DNA of 54,782 nucleotides from Nitrospinaceae bacterium (GCA_029261395.1 JAJDBJ010000007.1:1-54782); one strand, 5' to 3'. Shown: positions 7,121 to 15,703, counted from the stretch's first letter. Notes: a model not told the origin generated them from the letters alone. Numbers and translations are program-made.

Positions 7121-7726
7121 TCAAAAAGTGTTTTCCTTCACCAGCTCGCTCAGCGGCAGTTGTCCCGGTTTGGGCCAGGGATCCTTCGTGCCTTTGCCGA
7201 TGGCCACCATCGGCCCGAGTACATGATCCTCCGGAAGGTTGATCAGCTCGGCGACTTTTTCGATGTCGAATCCGATCATAGGGCAGGACTCGTAGCCCAT
7301 CGCCTTGGCGGCCAGCATCAGGGTTTGCATGGCCATGCCAATGGATCGCTGAGCTTCGTCGCGCTGTAACCATTCCCGTCCTTCGTGAAACGGCTTCATC
7401 CAATTGACCAACAGGTCGTTCACCTCTTTGGGTGCATTCTGCCAATAGCGGTCCGGATTTTTTTGCCAGGCTTTGGTATCCCCTGCCATGATGATGAGTA
7501 GAGACGCATCGGTCATTTGAGCCTGGTCGTTGCCGAATTCCGTACGGATTTTTTTCCGCAGATCAGGATCGCGGACGATGACGAAACGCCAGTGCTGTAT
7601 GTTAAAGCTGGTGGGCGCCTGAATGGCGGCTTCCAGTAGTTTGGTTTCTTCCTCCTGGGACAGTTTGTGCTGAGGGTCGTACTGCTTAATGGCTCGCCGC
7701 TGGTATATGGCGTCAAACGTATCCAT
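7121..7726 (-). CDS. Nitroreductase-family flavoprotein
   Basis: The 201-residue product has the nitroreductase family layout: an N-terminal FMN-binding motif RRAIKQYDPQHKL (residues 10-22), an APTSFNIQHWRFVIV segment (about 37-51) contacting the flavin, and a C-terminal GFDIEKVAELINLPEDHVLGPMVAIGK stretch (about 149-175) typical of family members. These are NAD(P)H-dependent FMN enzymes reducing nitro compounds, quinones or enones; the natural substrate cannot be told from sequence. Length matches the short subfamily close to 200 residues. No signal peptide, so cytoplasmic. The ATG at 7726 follows an AGGAGATGG stretch. Flanking repeats separate it from both cytochrome genes. Confidence 0.88.
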   Translation of the reverse strand: MDTFDAIYQRRAIKQYDPQHKLSQEEETKLLEAAIQAPTSFNIQHWRFVIVRDPDLRKKIRTEFGNDQAQMTDASLLIIMAGDTKAWQKNPDRYWQNAPKEVNDLLVNWMKPFHEGREWLQRDEAQRSIGMAMQTLMLAAKAMGYESCPMIGFDIEKVAELINLPEDHVLGPMVAIGKGTKDPWPKPGQLPLSELVKENTF

Positions 7727-7825
7727 GCTCCATCTCCTTTTTTTGTTTGATCGGTCACGGTAAGTTGTACCACATCAACAAGGGGGAGTTCATCAACCAT
7801 CCCCGGCCCAACTCCCATCGTTTAT

Positions 7826-8284
7826 TTATTTCAATTTTTCAGTAATCTTGAATGCACTATGACAGGCAACGCATGAGCTCATAATGACATCGACCTCTTT
7901 TAATATCTCTTTACTCGTGGCCCCCGGAATCTTCGCCGCCAGCTCATCAAAACTTTTATGAACTCCCATGCCCATCGCTTTGAAAGACATGGGCAGTTTG
8001 GCAATCAATGCCGGATTAACGTCCTGGGCCATACCCATCCCATTTCCAATCGCGGATTCTTTGACCCGCTCGAAATCATCCGTTGATAAGCCTTGAATAA
8101 TACCTTTCAGGCCGACCAATAGAGATCTCATTTCACCGAGAATAAGCTCGCGCTCTTCAGGGAATAAGCGGATCTCCATTCTCTTGTCCACCTTTACCGC
8201 ATTGCCATATTGAATTTTATAAACGACAAATCCAACACTGGCGATCCATAATGCAAAAGAAACAATCGCGATTTTTTTCCACAT
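7826..8284 (-). CDS. Cytochrome c'-like haem protein
   Basis: The 152-residue protein starts with a hydrophobic segment (residues 4-23, IAIVSFALWIASVGFVVYK), a signal anchor or signal peptide. The only haem motif, CVACH, is at residues 138-142, eleven residues from the end. That position, with helix-rich sequence before it, is the hallmark of four-helix cytochromes c' and c-556 rather than class I cytochromes. Family members sit in the periplasm and bind NO or CO, or transfer electrons. Methionines are frequent (MGMAQDV, FKAMGMGVHK), and a Met in the first helix could be the sixth ligand, as in c-556. It lies directly downstream of the mnmE end across a repeat-rich gap; transcription is independent or reads through from mnmE. 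Confidence 0.8.
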   Translation of the reverse strand: MWKKIAIVSFALWIASVGFVVYKIQYGNAVKVDKRMEIRLFPEERELILGEMRSLLVGLKGIIQGLSTDDFERVKESAIGNGMGMAQDVNPALIAKLPMSFKAMGMGVHKSFDELAAKIPGATSKEILKEVDVIMSSCVACHSAFKITEKLK

Positions 8285-8561
8285 AATTTATCTTTCATTC
8301 ATTGAATTGTCCGTCTTATTGAACCAATCCTGTAACCCTGTCAGAAAAAGGAATTGTTATCAACTACCCCCAGCCCCTCCTTTGGAAAAAGGGGGCGGCG
8401 AACCGTCGCAGGTAATTTTGGGTCCAGCGTCACGCTGGAAATCACCCCAACCCTCAAATCCCCCCGGCCCCCTTCAAGAAGGGGGAGTATAAAACACAGA
8501 TTCTTCGCTTTTGCTCAGAATGACAGACCTTGATTTCATCTGTGTTCATCTGTGGTTAATT
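8285..8561. repeat. Cluster of dispersed repeats downstream of mnmE
   Basis: Non-coding. It contains a TCCAGCGTCACGCTGGA palindrome at 8423-8439, a run of CCCCGGCCCCCTTCAAGAAGG type at about 8460-8485, an inverted copy of the CTGAGCG...GAATCTGTGTTT family at 8492-8526, and TTCATCTGTGGTTAATT at about 8545-8561. The last string recurs near 6432. All families are found elsewhere in the window. Confidence 0.6.
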
Positions 8562-8602
8562 GCTATTTCCCAATACAGAAATCGTTAAAAATCTGGTCGA
8601 GG
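8562..8602 (-). repeat. Putative attachment-site half (mnmE 3' end, proximal copy)
   Basis: The 3' tip of intact mnmE, coding for LDQIFNDFCIGK and stop. Partner of the decayed copy at 3081-3120. The shared core TTCTGTATTGGGAA overlaps the known SGI1-family integration core in mnmE. Confidence 0.5.
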
Positions 8603-9939
8603 AGGTCGTCGACGAAAGTTTTGCCGAGGATGCCACCCAAATGCTCGAGGGCGCTGTTGAGATCGACGGCGATCAGGTCTTCGGACCGGTCTTCCTGCAA
8701 GGATTGTGAAACGCGTGTGAGTGCTTCCTGAGTCTGCGCCAACGCCTGGCGGTGCCGCTCACGCGTGATGACCACCGCCTCGCCGGAAGGTCTCCCGCCC
8801 AGCGCGGACTGGTACAAGGCGTCTTTCAATGCTTCCATTCCATCCCCCGTGGTCGCGGAAATTTCCAGAGCTGTTCTCTGCCCCAATTGTTTTAAAAGGG
8901 CGTTTTTGTCGATCATCGTCGGCAGGTCGCTCTTGTTGAGGAGGACGAGTTTCTTTTTATCCGCCACTTCCCTGATGAGTAGGGCGTCGTTGGCATCGAG
9001 TGCGTGCGATCCGTCGAAGATCACCAGCGCGAGGTCCGCCTGCGCCAGCGCGTGGCGGGTGCGCTCAATGCCGTGCTCCTCGATCTCCCCCGCTTCGTGG
9101 CGGAGCCCGGCGGTATCGACAATCGTGATGTGGATGTCGTTGATGCGCACGCGTTCTTCGAGCGTGTCGCGCGTGGTGCCGGGGTGGGGGGTGACGATGG
9201 CGCGGTCTTCCTGGAGCAGAGCGTTGAGCAGGGACGACTTGCCGACATTGGGTTTGCCGACCAGGGCGACCCGTAACCCTTCGCGGTAAATCTTACCCTG
9301 GCGGTAGGAGTCGACCAGTTTTTGAATTTCAGCGTGGATGCTTTGGATGTTTTTGTCGTGTTGCTGTTTTTGTTTGAACTCTAAACCCTCTTCCGGGAAG
9401 TCAATCGCCGCTTCCAGTTGGCCGAGGACCTGCAGGAGTGCATCGTACAGCGCGTTGAGTTTGTCCGAGAGCTGGCCCTTGAGTTGGGCGAGGGCGGACG
9501 TCAGGGCTTTGTCCGACGCGGCGTGGATGACGTCGGCTACCGCTTCCGCCTGTGACAGGTCAAGCCGTCCGTTGGTGAACGCCCGCCGTGTGAACTCACC
9601 GGGCTCCGCCGGGCGCGCTCCCTGGTCAAGCACCAGTTGTAAAATTTTCGATGAGACATAGGCGCCGCCGTGGCCGTGGATTTCGATCACGTCTTCGCCG
9701 GTATAACTGTGCGGCGCGCGGAAATAGATGAGCAGGACTTCATCGACCGCTTGGCCGGTTGCGGGATCGATCAGGTTGCCGTAGGTCACCCTCTGCGGTT
9801 CGAGGTCGGCCACCTGCGTGCCACCTTGCGATTGGAATAGGATCGACGCGATGCGGGTGGCATCGGGACCGCTGATGCGGATGATGTTGATGCCGCCTTC
9901 ACCCACAGGTGTGGCAATGGCGGCGACTGTATCGTTCAT
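8563..9939 (-). CDS. mnmE: tRNA uridine-5-carboxymethylaminomethyl GTPase MnmE
   Basis: MnmE with its partner MnmG modifies U34 of certain tRNAs to the 5-carboxymethylaminomethyl form, using GTP hydrolysis and a formyl-THF-derived carbon. The 458-residue length is normal. Visible parts: N-terminal folate-binding domain (TVAAIATPVGEGGINIIRISG at residues 4-24), helical domain, an inserted Ras-like G domain with G1 GKPNVGKSS at 228-236, the DTAGLRHE G3 motif, NKSD for guanine, and the C-terminal FCIGK whose Cys is catalytic. It is the last gene of the leftward rpmH-rnpA-yidD-yidC-mnmE block. Between yidC and mnmE there is a 166-bp gap with repeats and no jag gene, which is often present there. 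Its 3' end may have served as an integration site, yet the gene is intact. Confidence 0.97.
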   Translation of the reverse strand: MNDTVAAIATPVGEGGINIIRISGPDATRIASILFQSQGGTQVADLEPQRVTYGNLIDPATGQAVDEVLLIYFRAPHSYTGEDVIEIHGHGGAYVSSKILQLVLDQGARPAEPGEFTRRAFTNGRLDLSQAEAVADVIHAASDKALTSALAQLKGQLSDKLNALYDALLQVLGQLEAAIDFPEEGLEFKQKQQHDKNIQSIHAEIQKLVDSYRQGKIYREGLRVALVGKPNVGKSSLLNALLQEDRAIVTPHPGTTRDTLEERVRINDIHITIVDTAGLRHEAGEIEEHGIERTRHALAQADLALVIFDGSHALDANDALLIREVADKKKLVLLNKSDLPTMIDKNALLKQLGQRTALEISATTGDGMEALKDALYQSALGGRPSGEAVVITRERHRQALAQTQEALTRVSQSLQEDRSEDLIAVDLNSALEHLGGILGKTFVDDLLDQIFNDFCIGK

Positions 9940-9975
9940 AAGAAAGAGTTCCGTTACGTTTTTTCCTGTCGCTCT

Positions 9976-10078
9976 TCGACAAGCTCAGGACAGGCTAATC
10001 GGCTCGGGGTCACAAAACCTGCCGTCTTTCGACAGGCTCAGGATGACAGGCTTTAAATTGGGTCCAGCGTCACGCTGG
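9976..10078. repeat. Dispersed repeats between yidC and mnmE
   Basis: Two CTTCGACARGCTCAGGA elements (about 9977-9998 and 10028-10050) and one TCCAGCGTCACGCTGG palindrome (10063-10078) separate yidC from mnmE. Their presence inside an otherwise tightly conserved gene block shows that these elements can enter core operons without breaking them. Confidence 0.6.
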
Positions 10079-10105
10079 TCAGCCAGTTCCCCCTCCGAGC
10101 AGGAG

Positions 10106-11800
10106 CTAGTCTTTTGCTACATGGTAAATATAGTATTGCTGGGCGATGGTCAAGATGTTGTTGACGGTCCAATAGAGGACCAGTCCGGCGGGAAAGGTGA
10201 TGAATAGAAAGGTGAAGAGTATGGGCATGAACATGAAGATCTTCTGTTGCACCGGGTCGGCGGTGGAGGGCGTCAATTTTTGTTGCAGGAACATGGTAGC
10301 GCCCATCAGCACCGGGGTGACGTAGTACGGATCCTGTGCGGACAGGTCCTGAATCCACAGCATGAACGGTGCGCCGCGCAGTTCAATGGAAAAGAACAGT
10401 GCGTGGTAGAGCGAGATGAACACCGGGATCTGCAGGATCATGGGCAGACAGCCGCCGAGCGGGTTGACCTTGTATTTTTTGTAGAGGCCGATCATTTCCT
10501 CATTGATTTTCTGCCGGTCGCCCTTGTGCCGCTCTTGGATGACTTTGATGTATGGCGCGATTTTCTGCATGCCCTTCATCGACTTGAAACTTTTATGCGT
10601 CAGCGGGAACAGAATCATTTTGATGACGATGGTCAGGAAGATAATGGCCCAGCCGTAGTTGCCGACAATATCGTAGAAAAAGCCGAGGGCTTTCAGCATC
10701 GGTTTCACCAGGAAGGCGAACTTGTTGCCGAGCCAGCCGTAGTCGATCAGGCGGAACAGTTTGTGTCCGGCTTTCTCAAGCGTTTCCAGGTTTTTGGTGC
10801 CGACGTACAGCAAGTGCGTGGCTGAGGCGGACGATTGCACCGACTCGAAATTGAGTCCGACATAAACTTCGTCGTCATTTTTTTTGACAACCTTGGAGGA
10901 CTTGATGCCTTTATCGGGAATCAGCGCCGCGGCGAAATATTTGTTCTGAAAAGAAGTCCATTGGATGTCCCCGCGATAGGTGATGGAGGGGTCTTCCATA
11001 TCTTCGGGCCGGGTTTCCTCCCGCTCGTTGTTGGCGAACGTGGTGGGTCCGTTGAACGAGATGAAGTCAGCTTTCATTTCCACCGCTCCACCGAGGCCGG
11101 GTCCCCAGATGACGGAATACTGCAGGTTGTCCGCCACCATGTTGGGAGCTTTGATATCGGTCTCTATGGAGATCAGGGCGTTGTCCCATTCGAAATGGAG
11201 GGTGCGGGTGACCTCGAAGCCGGAAGGGTGTCTCAAAAGGAACACCAGATCGTCCGATGGATGCGACTTGCTGATTTCGATGGATTGTCTCGACGGTTCA
11301 AAATGACCGTTGGCCAGTACATAATCGACCGCCGCGTTTCCCGTCTCCAGAGTCAGCGGGAATTTGGCGCCGACGACTTGCGGGATGAGGTCGATGGGAC
11401 CGTCCCCTGCCAGGTTCGTGTATTGGTGCATTTCGACATGTTTGAGCACGCCGCCACGGCTGGAAAAGATCATCGTGGTCTGGCCTTTGGTGACGTTCAC
11501 CAGAATTTCAGCAGACGTTTCCTGAGCCGAAGTGGCAGGTGTCGGTGCGGATTGAACCGTCTCAGCCTGACCGGTTTCACCCGATGGCAGGGGTGATGAC
11601 GGCAGAGTCGACTGTTGAGGCAGAGAAGGCAGTTTCGGGGGGGTGCCGGGCAACGGGGCAGTGCGTTGACCTTGCGCCGGTTGTTCGATCTCGCCGATCG
11701 CTTCCTGTGGCGGTGGTGGCGAGACTTTCGCCAGAAACACTCCCCAAATAATGAAGACCGTCAGTGATAGCCCGAAGGCGATCATCGCTCTATTTTCCAA
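10106..11800 (-). CDS. yidC: Membrane protein insertase YidC
   Basis: YidC inserts and folds inner-membrane proteins, alone or with SecYEG. The 564-residue product has the Gram-negative layout: N-terminal membrane segment (residues 5-24, MIAFGLSLTVFIIWGVFLAK), a Pro/Gln-rich linker (about 30-95), a large periplasmic beta-domain (about 95-330), and the conserved YidC/Oxa1 core from about residue 370 with NYGWAIIFLTIVIKMILFPL, the KMQKIAPYIK-like loop (KGMQKIAPYIKVIQERHKGD), NPLGGCLPMILQIPVFISLY, and final passes ending in VLYWTVNNILTIAQQYYI. It follows yidD by 17 bp and is part of the rpmH transcription unit. The ATG at 11800 is the start of the standard MENRAMIAF N-terminus. Confidence 0.97.
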   Translation of the reverse strand: MENRAMIAFGLSLTVFIIWGVFLAKVSPPPPQEAIGEIEQPAQGQRTAPLPGTPPKLPSLPQQSTLPSSPLPSGETGQAETVQSAPTPATSAQETSAEILVNVTKGQTTMIFSSRGGVLKHVEMHQYTNLAGDGPIDLIPQVVGAKFPLTLETGNAAVDYVLANGHFEPSRQSIEISKSHPSDDLVFLLRHPSGFEVTRTLHFEWDNALISIETDIKAPNMVADNLQYSVIWGPGLGGAVEMKADFISFNGPTTFANNEREETRPEDMEDPSITYRGDIQWTSFQNKYFAAALIPDKGIKSSKVVKKNDDEVYVGLNFESVQSSASATHLLYVGTKNLETLEKAGHKLFRLIDYGWLGNKFAFLVKPMLKALGFFYDIVGNYGWAIIFLTIVIKMILFPLTHKSFKSMKGMQKIAPYIKVIQERHKGDRQKINEEMIGLYKKYKVNPLGGCLPMILQIPVFISLYHALFFSIELRGAPFMLWIQDLSAQDPYYVTPVLMGATMFLQQKLTPSTADPVQQKIFMFMPILFTFLFITFPAGLVLYWTVNNILTIAQQYYIYHVAKD

Positions 11801-11817
11801 TGTTCAATCTCCTATCA

Positions 11818-12030
11818 TTATTTGAGCGGATCGTGTCCCCCTTCGTGCCAGGGGTGGCATCTCATCAGTCGGGTGAAAATCAATCCCGAGGCCTTGAATA
11901 GAGAAAACCGCTCCAGGGCCTGGCAGGAGTATTCCGAACAGGAGGGATGGAAGCGACATGCGGGACTCAGCATGGGCGAAATCCATCTTTGATAGAAGCG
12001 AATCGCTGCTTTAAAAATCCGGTTCAACAT
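11818..12030 (-). CDS. yidD: Membrane protein insertion efficiency factor YidD
   Basis: The 70-residue product matches YidD throughout: amphipathic IRFYQRWISPMLSPACRFHPSCSEYSCQAL (residues 10-40, shown in the family as YQ..ISP....CRF.PTCS.Y) and the end RCHPWHEGGHDPL. YidD is a small membrane-surface protein that helps YidC-dependent insertion; the three conserved Cys around CRFHPSCSEYSC are typical. It lies between rnpA and yidC in the usual order, 52 bp downstream of rnpA and 17 bp upstream of yidC, and should be co-transcribed with both. Confidence 0.95.
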   Translation of the reverse strand: MLNRIFKAAIRFYQRWISPMLSPACRFHPSCSEYSCQALERFSLFKASGLIFTRLMRCHPWHEGGHDPLK

Positions 12031-12082
12031 GATTCAAATATTCTTGAGGGAAAGTGAGGCGTAACGGGTTTCAAAGGTTACT

Positions 12083-12427
12083 TTATTGGACGGCCTGAAG
12101 TGTTTGCGTCAGTTTCTGTTCCAGAGTGGCATAAGGCAGGTTGACCAGTTTGCTCGCGGAGATCACCACGATATCCATGTCCTGTCCCACCAGATCTTTA
12201 TGGCGTCGGAAGATCTCCCGGATTTTCCGTTTGGCCCGGTTCCGGTTCACCGCATTCCCGATTTTTCGCGAAGCGATGATTCCCAAGCGTTTCCGGCCTA
12301 ATGAATTGGGGAGAAAAAACAGAGTGCAGGTACGATCCACCACTTTTTTCCGGCCCTGAGCCATTACTTTTTTGAAATCGGGACGGGCCAGTAACCGCTC
12401 ATCCTTGGTAAACGACTGGTTCACCAT
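12083..12427 (-). CDS. rnpA: Ribonuclease P protein component
   Basis: The 114-residue basic protein is the protein cofactor of RNase P, which trims tRNA 5' leaders. The RNR signature NAVNRNRAKRKIREIFR is present (about residues 57-73), as are the N-terminal RLLARPDFKKVMAQGRK stretch and the central GRKRLGIIASRKIG strand. The length is standard. It begins 3 bp after the rpmH stop codon, so translation coupling is likely. The RNA part of RNase P (rnpB) is not in this window. Confidence 0.96.
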   Translation of the reverse strand: MVNQSFTKDERLLARPDFKKVMAQGRKKVVDRTCTLFFLPNSLGRKRLGIIASRKIGNAVNRNRAKRKIREIFRRHKDLVGQDMDIVVISASKLVNLPYATLEQKLTQTLQAVQ

Positions 12428-12430
12428 GAC

Positions 12431-12565
12431 TTAAACCGACAGCCGCTTACGTCCTTTGCGCCTTCGGTTAGCCAATACCCGGCGTCCACCTACAGTGGCG
12501 CTACGGGCTCGGAACCCATGGGTCCGTTTTCTGCGTAAATTTTTTGGTTGATACGTTCGTTTCAT
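12431..12565 (-). CDS. rpmH: 50S ribosomal protein L34
   Basis: The 44-residue product [18 protein letters not shown]...KRLSV is textbook L34, a small very basic protein of the large subunit. The frame stays open upstream to 12685, but the ATG at 12565 gives the universally conserved N-terminus MKRTYQP. It heads the leftward block with rnpA, yidD, yidC and mnmE, driven by the promoter at 12657-12685. Confidence 0.98.
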   Translation of the reverse strand: MKRTYQPKNLRRKRTHGFRARSATVGGRRVLANRRRKGRKRLSV

Positions 12566-12656
12566 TACAATACCCAGACCGCAATTAGTCGTAACTAATT
12601 GATTGAAAAAGGGTTCATCGGTTGTATTAGGAAAATAGTGCTGGAAATCAGCAACG

Positions 12657-12685
12657 ATTATTTCATTCGGCTTGGCGCTTGTCAA
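12657..12685 (-). promoter_or_regulatory. Sigma-70-type promoter of rpmH block
   Basis: Minus strand: TTGACA (12685-12680), 17-bp spacer, AATAAT (12662-12657). The -35 box is perfect and the -10 box matches five of six. Transcription would begin near 12650, giving a leader of about 85 bases before the rpmH ATG. Confidence 0.7.
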
Positions 12686-12789
12686 GGGAAGTTTTCAGAC
12701 GGGATCAGAGACGTTGGCCAACCTTAGCCACTTTTCCGACTGAAATGAATTATGAAGCATTATTTCAGTAGGTTCCATAAATATTTCTA

Positions 12790-12817
12790 TTTACATCAGG
12801 AGTAAATTTGTTATCAT
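12790..12817 (+). promoter_or_regulatory. Sigma-70-type promoter of exported-protein gene
   Basis: TTTACA (12790-12795), 16-bp spacer, TATCAT (12812-12817) preceded by TGT, an extended -10. Five of six matches in each box. The start site would be near 12824, about 75 bases before the ATG at 12898, which has a strong AAGGAGGAG ribosome-binding site. Confidence 0.6.
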
Positions 12818-12897
12818 GAGTCTACCCCTAATTGTTGAAAAAAAAGGCTTAAGCGGAGTTTTCATTGTCGCCACACATTTGAAGGAGGAGCTAGGTT

Positions 12898-13971
12898 ATG
12901 GCTCGTTGGAACGCAATCTTTGGATACACCATATTGGCTTTAGCAGTTTCGATTCTGTCCGGAAATTCGGTTTTCGCGGAATCGTCTGCAAAACAAATAT
13001 ATCAAGTGGCGCAAAATGTGCCCGGCCTGGATACTCTCGACTCGGAAAGTGGGACCTTGGGTGGGGATGAAGAAAAACCGGCTATGGAGTTTTCAGAAGA
13101 AGGCAAGAAAAGATTGGAAAAGTCCGACAGTATTCAAGCGAAAGAAGTGCTTTCAACAGCTGGAGATATGGGGGACGATGCCAAAACATTGATTCCTTAT
13201 TCTCAGTTTTTTACCGCAGGTTATGTGGGAGAGGAAATGGACCCGGTCGGCGGTGTTTTGGGTAACCGGGCGGCAAGATCCCTGGGAGGTATGATTTCCC
13301 ATGATGCCATGACGTTGACAGATACTCTTTACATTGATATTGGGCAGGAAGATGACGTTGAAGTGGGCGATCGCTTCATTGTGTATTCGCAGTATCACGA
13401 AGTCCGTCATCCTCTGCAGACCTTTTCCATCACCTTTGAAAGAGAGATTGATTTGTTTGACGGTGGTTACCGGGGCCAGTACTATTACGACGCGTTTGGT
13501 CTCAGTCGCGATACTGTAGGGAACCATATTGAGGTCAAAGGAGTGATCCGGGTTATCGAGACGGCGAGTATTACTGCCAAGGCGGTCGTGGAGCAGGCCT
13601 TTAATCCGATCAACGTTGATGATCTCATCGTGCCTTTTCCTGAAAGGCGTCCTCCCATGATACCCATGAATTATGTTCCTCCGAAAAAAGATATCCAGGG
13701 ATATATCCTCGCCAACCAGGGCGACAATTTGATGTTCACCATGACTGATGTGGTGTTCCTCGATCAGGGGGAAGAAGCTGGAGTAGAGGTGGGGGACCGA
13801 TTCGAAGTTTATGCGTATCCTCTGACCATTGATGAGGATGAAGATGATATCAATCCTGAAGTTATCGGCGAAATCGCTGTTATTTCCATTCAGGAAGATA
13901 CATCCACGGGGGTTATTCTGAATGTTACCGAACCGATCATCCCGGGTCACAAGATCCGAAGCAAACGCTGA
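12898..13971 (+). CDS. Exported protein with duplicated VEVGDRF module
   Basis: A 357-residue protein with a signal peptide (about residues 1-29, ending SGNSVFAES). After an acidic, low-complexity region (about 30-90) it holds two related beta-rich modules: one around residues 141-165 with DIGQEDDVEVGDRFIVY, and one around 282-308 with DQGEEAGVEVGDRFEVY. The repeated D-x-G-x-E-x2-VEVGDRF-x-VY pattern resembles cell-surface modules found near LysM or FlgT-like proteins, but I cannot name the family with certainty. The protein likely acts in the periplasm or envelope. Its own promoter and strong ribosome-binding site suggest good expression. It converges with tyrS with only 4 bp between the stop codons. 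Confidence 0.75.
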   Translation: MARWNAIFGYTILALAVSILSGNSVFAESSAKQIYQVAQNVPGLDTLDSESGTLGGDEEKPAMEFSEEGKKRLEKSDSIQAKEVLSTAGDMGDDAKTLIPYSQFFTAGYVGEEMDPVGGVLGNRAARSLGGMISHDAMTLTDTLYIDIGQEDDVEVGDRFIVYSQYHEVRHPLQTFSITFEREIDLFDGGYRGQYYYDAFGLSRDTVGNHIEVKGVIRVIETASITAKAVVEQAFNPINVDDLIVPFPERRPPMIPMNYVPPKKDIQGYILANQGDNLMFTMTDVVFLDQGEEAGVEVGDRFEVYAYPLTIDEDEDDINPEVIGEIAVISIQEDTSTGVILNVTEPIIPGHKIRSKR

Positions 13972-13975
13972 AGAC

Positions 13976-15184
13976 TCAGGTCGTGATTTTTAGGAACCGC
14001 TTTTTCCCTACTTTGATCAGGTACTCCTGACCTCCGTTCAGGTTCAGGTTTTCATCGGTGACCTTTTCTCCGTCGACCGAAACCGCGCCCTGCTTGATCA
14101 TGCGTTTGGCGTCCGAGGTGCTGGGGCAGACCTTGGAATCGGCCAGTACTTTTCCAATCCAGCGCGGTTCTCCTGTCCAGGAGTTCACCGTAGGGATATC
14201 TGTAGGCAGGTTTTTATCCTTGAACACGTTTTCGAATTCCTGGGCCGCCTGTTCCGCCGCATTTTTAGAATGGTAACGCGCCACCAACTCCTTACCCAGT
14301 TGCACCTTGATATGCTTCGGATTCATCTCTCCACTCACCGCTTTATCTCGAAGTGCTTTTAAATCGCTTGCCGCAATATCGCTCAACAATTCAAAATAAC
14401 GCCACATGAGATCATCGGAGATGGACATGATTTTTCCGAACATGTCTCCCGGCGGGTCCATCACTCCAATGCTGTTGCCGAGGCTTTTGCTCATCTTCTG
14501 AACGCCATCCGTTCCTTCCAGCAGGGGCATGGTGATGATGTTCTGAGGCGACATCTTGTAGGCGCGTTGCAGATCTCTTCCCACCAGCAGGTTGAATTTC
14601 TGATCGGTGCCTCCCAATTCGATGTCCGATTTCATGGCCACCGAATCGTAACCCTGAATCAGCGGGTACAACAGTTCGTGAATAGAGACGGGCAGATTGT
14701 TGGCCAGGCGTTTTTGGAAATCGTCGCGTTCGATCATGCGGGCAACGGTGTATCGCGCGGCTAGATTGATCATGTCGGTTGGGGAGAACTTGTTCATCCA
14801 TTCACTGTTGTACATGATCGTGGTTTTGTTTTTATCGAGAATTTTGTAGACCTGCTCGAGATAGGTTTGGGCGTTGATCTTGACTTCTTCCGGAGTCAGG
14901 CTTTTGCGGGTTTCGGATTTGCCGGTCGGGTCACCGATCATCCCCGTGAAATCGCCAATCAGAAACACCACCTCGTGACCCAGATCCTGGAACTGTTTCA
15001 TCTTTTGCAGAAGCACCGTGTGGCCGAGATGCAGGTCCGGGGCGGTGGGATCGAAGCCGGCCTTGACTCGCAGGGGCTTGCCTGATTTAATGGATTTTTC
15101 CAAAGCGCGGGACAGGTCTTTTTCGTCGATGATTTCCGACGTGCCGCGTTTGATGATTTTAAGTTGTTCCTGGACGGGTGCCAT
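13976..15184 (-). CDS. tyrS: Tyrosyl-tRNA synthetase
   Basis: Charges tRNA-Tyr with tyrosine in the cytoplasm. The 402-residue product shows the class I signatures: HLGH (HIGH motif, in [13 protein letters not shown] near residue 48) and KMSKS ([11 protein letters not shown] near 235). The sequence [18 protein letters not shown] and the overall pattern place it in the TyrRS form sometimes called TyrZ, rather than the E. coli form. A C-terminal S4-like RNA-binding domain ([19 protein letters not shown]) is present. The frame is open to 15247, but the ATG at 15184 gives the family-like N-terminus [15 protein letters not shown]. No strong ribosome-binding site is visible there. Confidence 0.95.
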   Translation of the reverse strand: MAPVQEQLKIIKRGTSEIIDEKDLSRALEKSIKSGKPLRVKAGFDPTAPDLHLGHTVLLQKMKQFQDLGHEVVFLIGDFTGMIGDPTGKSETRKSLTPEEVKINAQTYLEQVYKILDKNKTTIMYNSEWMNKFSPTDMINLAARYTVARMIERDDFQKRLANNLPVSIHELLYPLIQGYDSVAMKSDIELGGTDQKFNLLVGRDLQRAYKMSPQNIITMPLLEGTDGVQKMSKSLGNSIGVMDPPGDMFGKIMSISDDLMWRYFELLSDIAASDLKALRDKAVSGEMNPKHIKVQLGKELVARYHSKNAAEQAAQEFENVFKDKNLPTDIPTVNSWTGEPRWIGKVLADSKVCPSTSDAKRMIKQGAVSVDGEKVTDENLNLNGGQEYLIKVGKKRFLKITT

Positions 15185-15312
15185 AATTTTGTGGGCAAGT
15201 GTGATTGTTAAAAAAGGAAAGCTACCATACCCCCCTGTAAACTGCAATCGGTTTGGGGAGAAAGCCCGTCAAGCCGCTTGCCGGTTTTTATCATTCATTC
15301 TATGAGTTCATC

Positions 15313-15675
15313 ATGTCGGAATCCCAACCGCTACCTGCAAATCTGAAGAGATACCATCAGGCCGCCATCGGTTTTGTGATCTTAAATGCAGCGTATCTGG
15401 TTTTAGCCTATTGGAAAGTGCCCTCCTTTAACATCACGACACAAACGATGGGATCTCTGGTGTTTTTCCTCCTCTTTGTCGCGGTGCTGGCCAGGTTTGT
15501 TTACGGAGGCTCCAAGGAACTGGTGTTGGTGTTGGCGGCGATTTATGCCGGGCGCATTCTGTTTTCTTCATACACCCTTGTCATGGGCATCGCTCACCCG
15601 ATAGTGCCTTACGTTTTACCGACAACACTGCTGAGTTTTTATCTGTTTGGACGGGCGCTCTGGAACTGGCCGTGA
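15313..15675 (+). CDS. Small four-pass membrane protein, unknown
   Basis: The 120-residue product has four hydrophobic segments at about residues 18-36, 46-63, 69-87 and 97-116, so it is an inner-membrane protein. No charged motif or family is recognised. The frame opens at 15253, but the ATG at 15313 gives a polar N-terminus (MSESQPLPANLKRYH) before the first membrane pass and avoids overlap with the divergent tyrS leader. It ends 28 bp before the ammonia-lyase start and is probably co-transcribed with it; whether it has a transport or anchoring role for that pathway is unknown. Confidence 0.65.
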   Translation: MSESQPLPANLKRYHQAAIGFVILNAAYLVLAYWKVPSFNITTQTMGSLVFFLLFVAVLARFVYGGSKELVLVLAAIYAGRILFSSYTLVMGIAHPIVPYVLPTTLLSFYLFGRALWNWP

Positions 15676-15703
15676 GTTGGAAACCTGTGATGGAGGAACC
15701 GCG

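Larger units (their letters stand above)
12566..12897. other. Divergent promoter region, rpmH and exported-protein gene
   Basis: This 332-bp non-coding gap separates two divergent genes. It contains the minus-strand rpmH promoter (12657-12685) and the plus-strand promoter at 12790-12817. The ORF-like stretch 12816-13070 in another frame is a shadow. No DnaA box was seen here, although many genomes have dnaA and the origin next to rpmH. Confidence 0.6.

Noticed and set aside
10835-11596. 253-codon plus-strand frame inside yidC
   Set aside because: Antisense shadow of yidC; no motif and no ribosome-binding site.
12566-12897. Origin of replication next to rpmH
   Set aside because: No DnaA box was found in this gap; the box cluster is at 35.1 kb instead.
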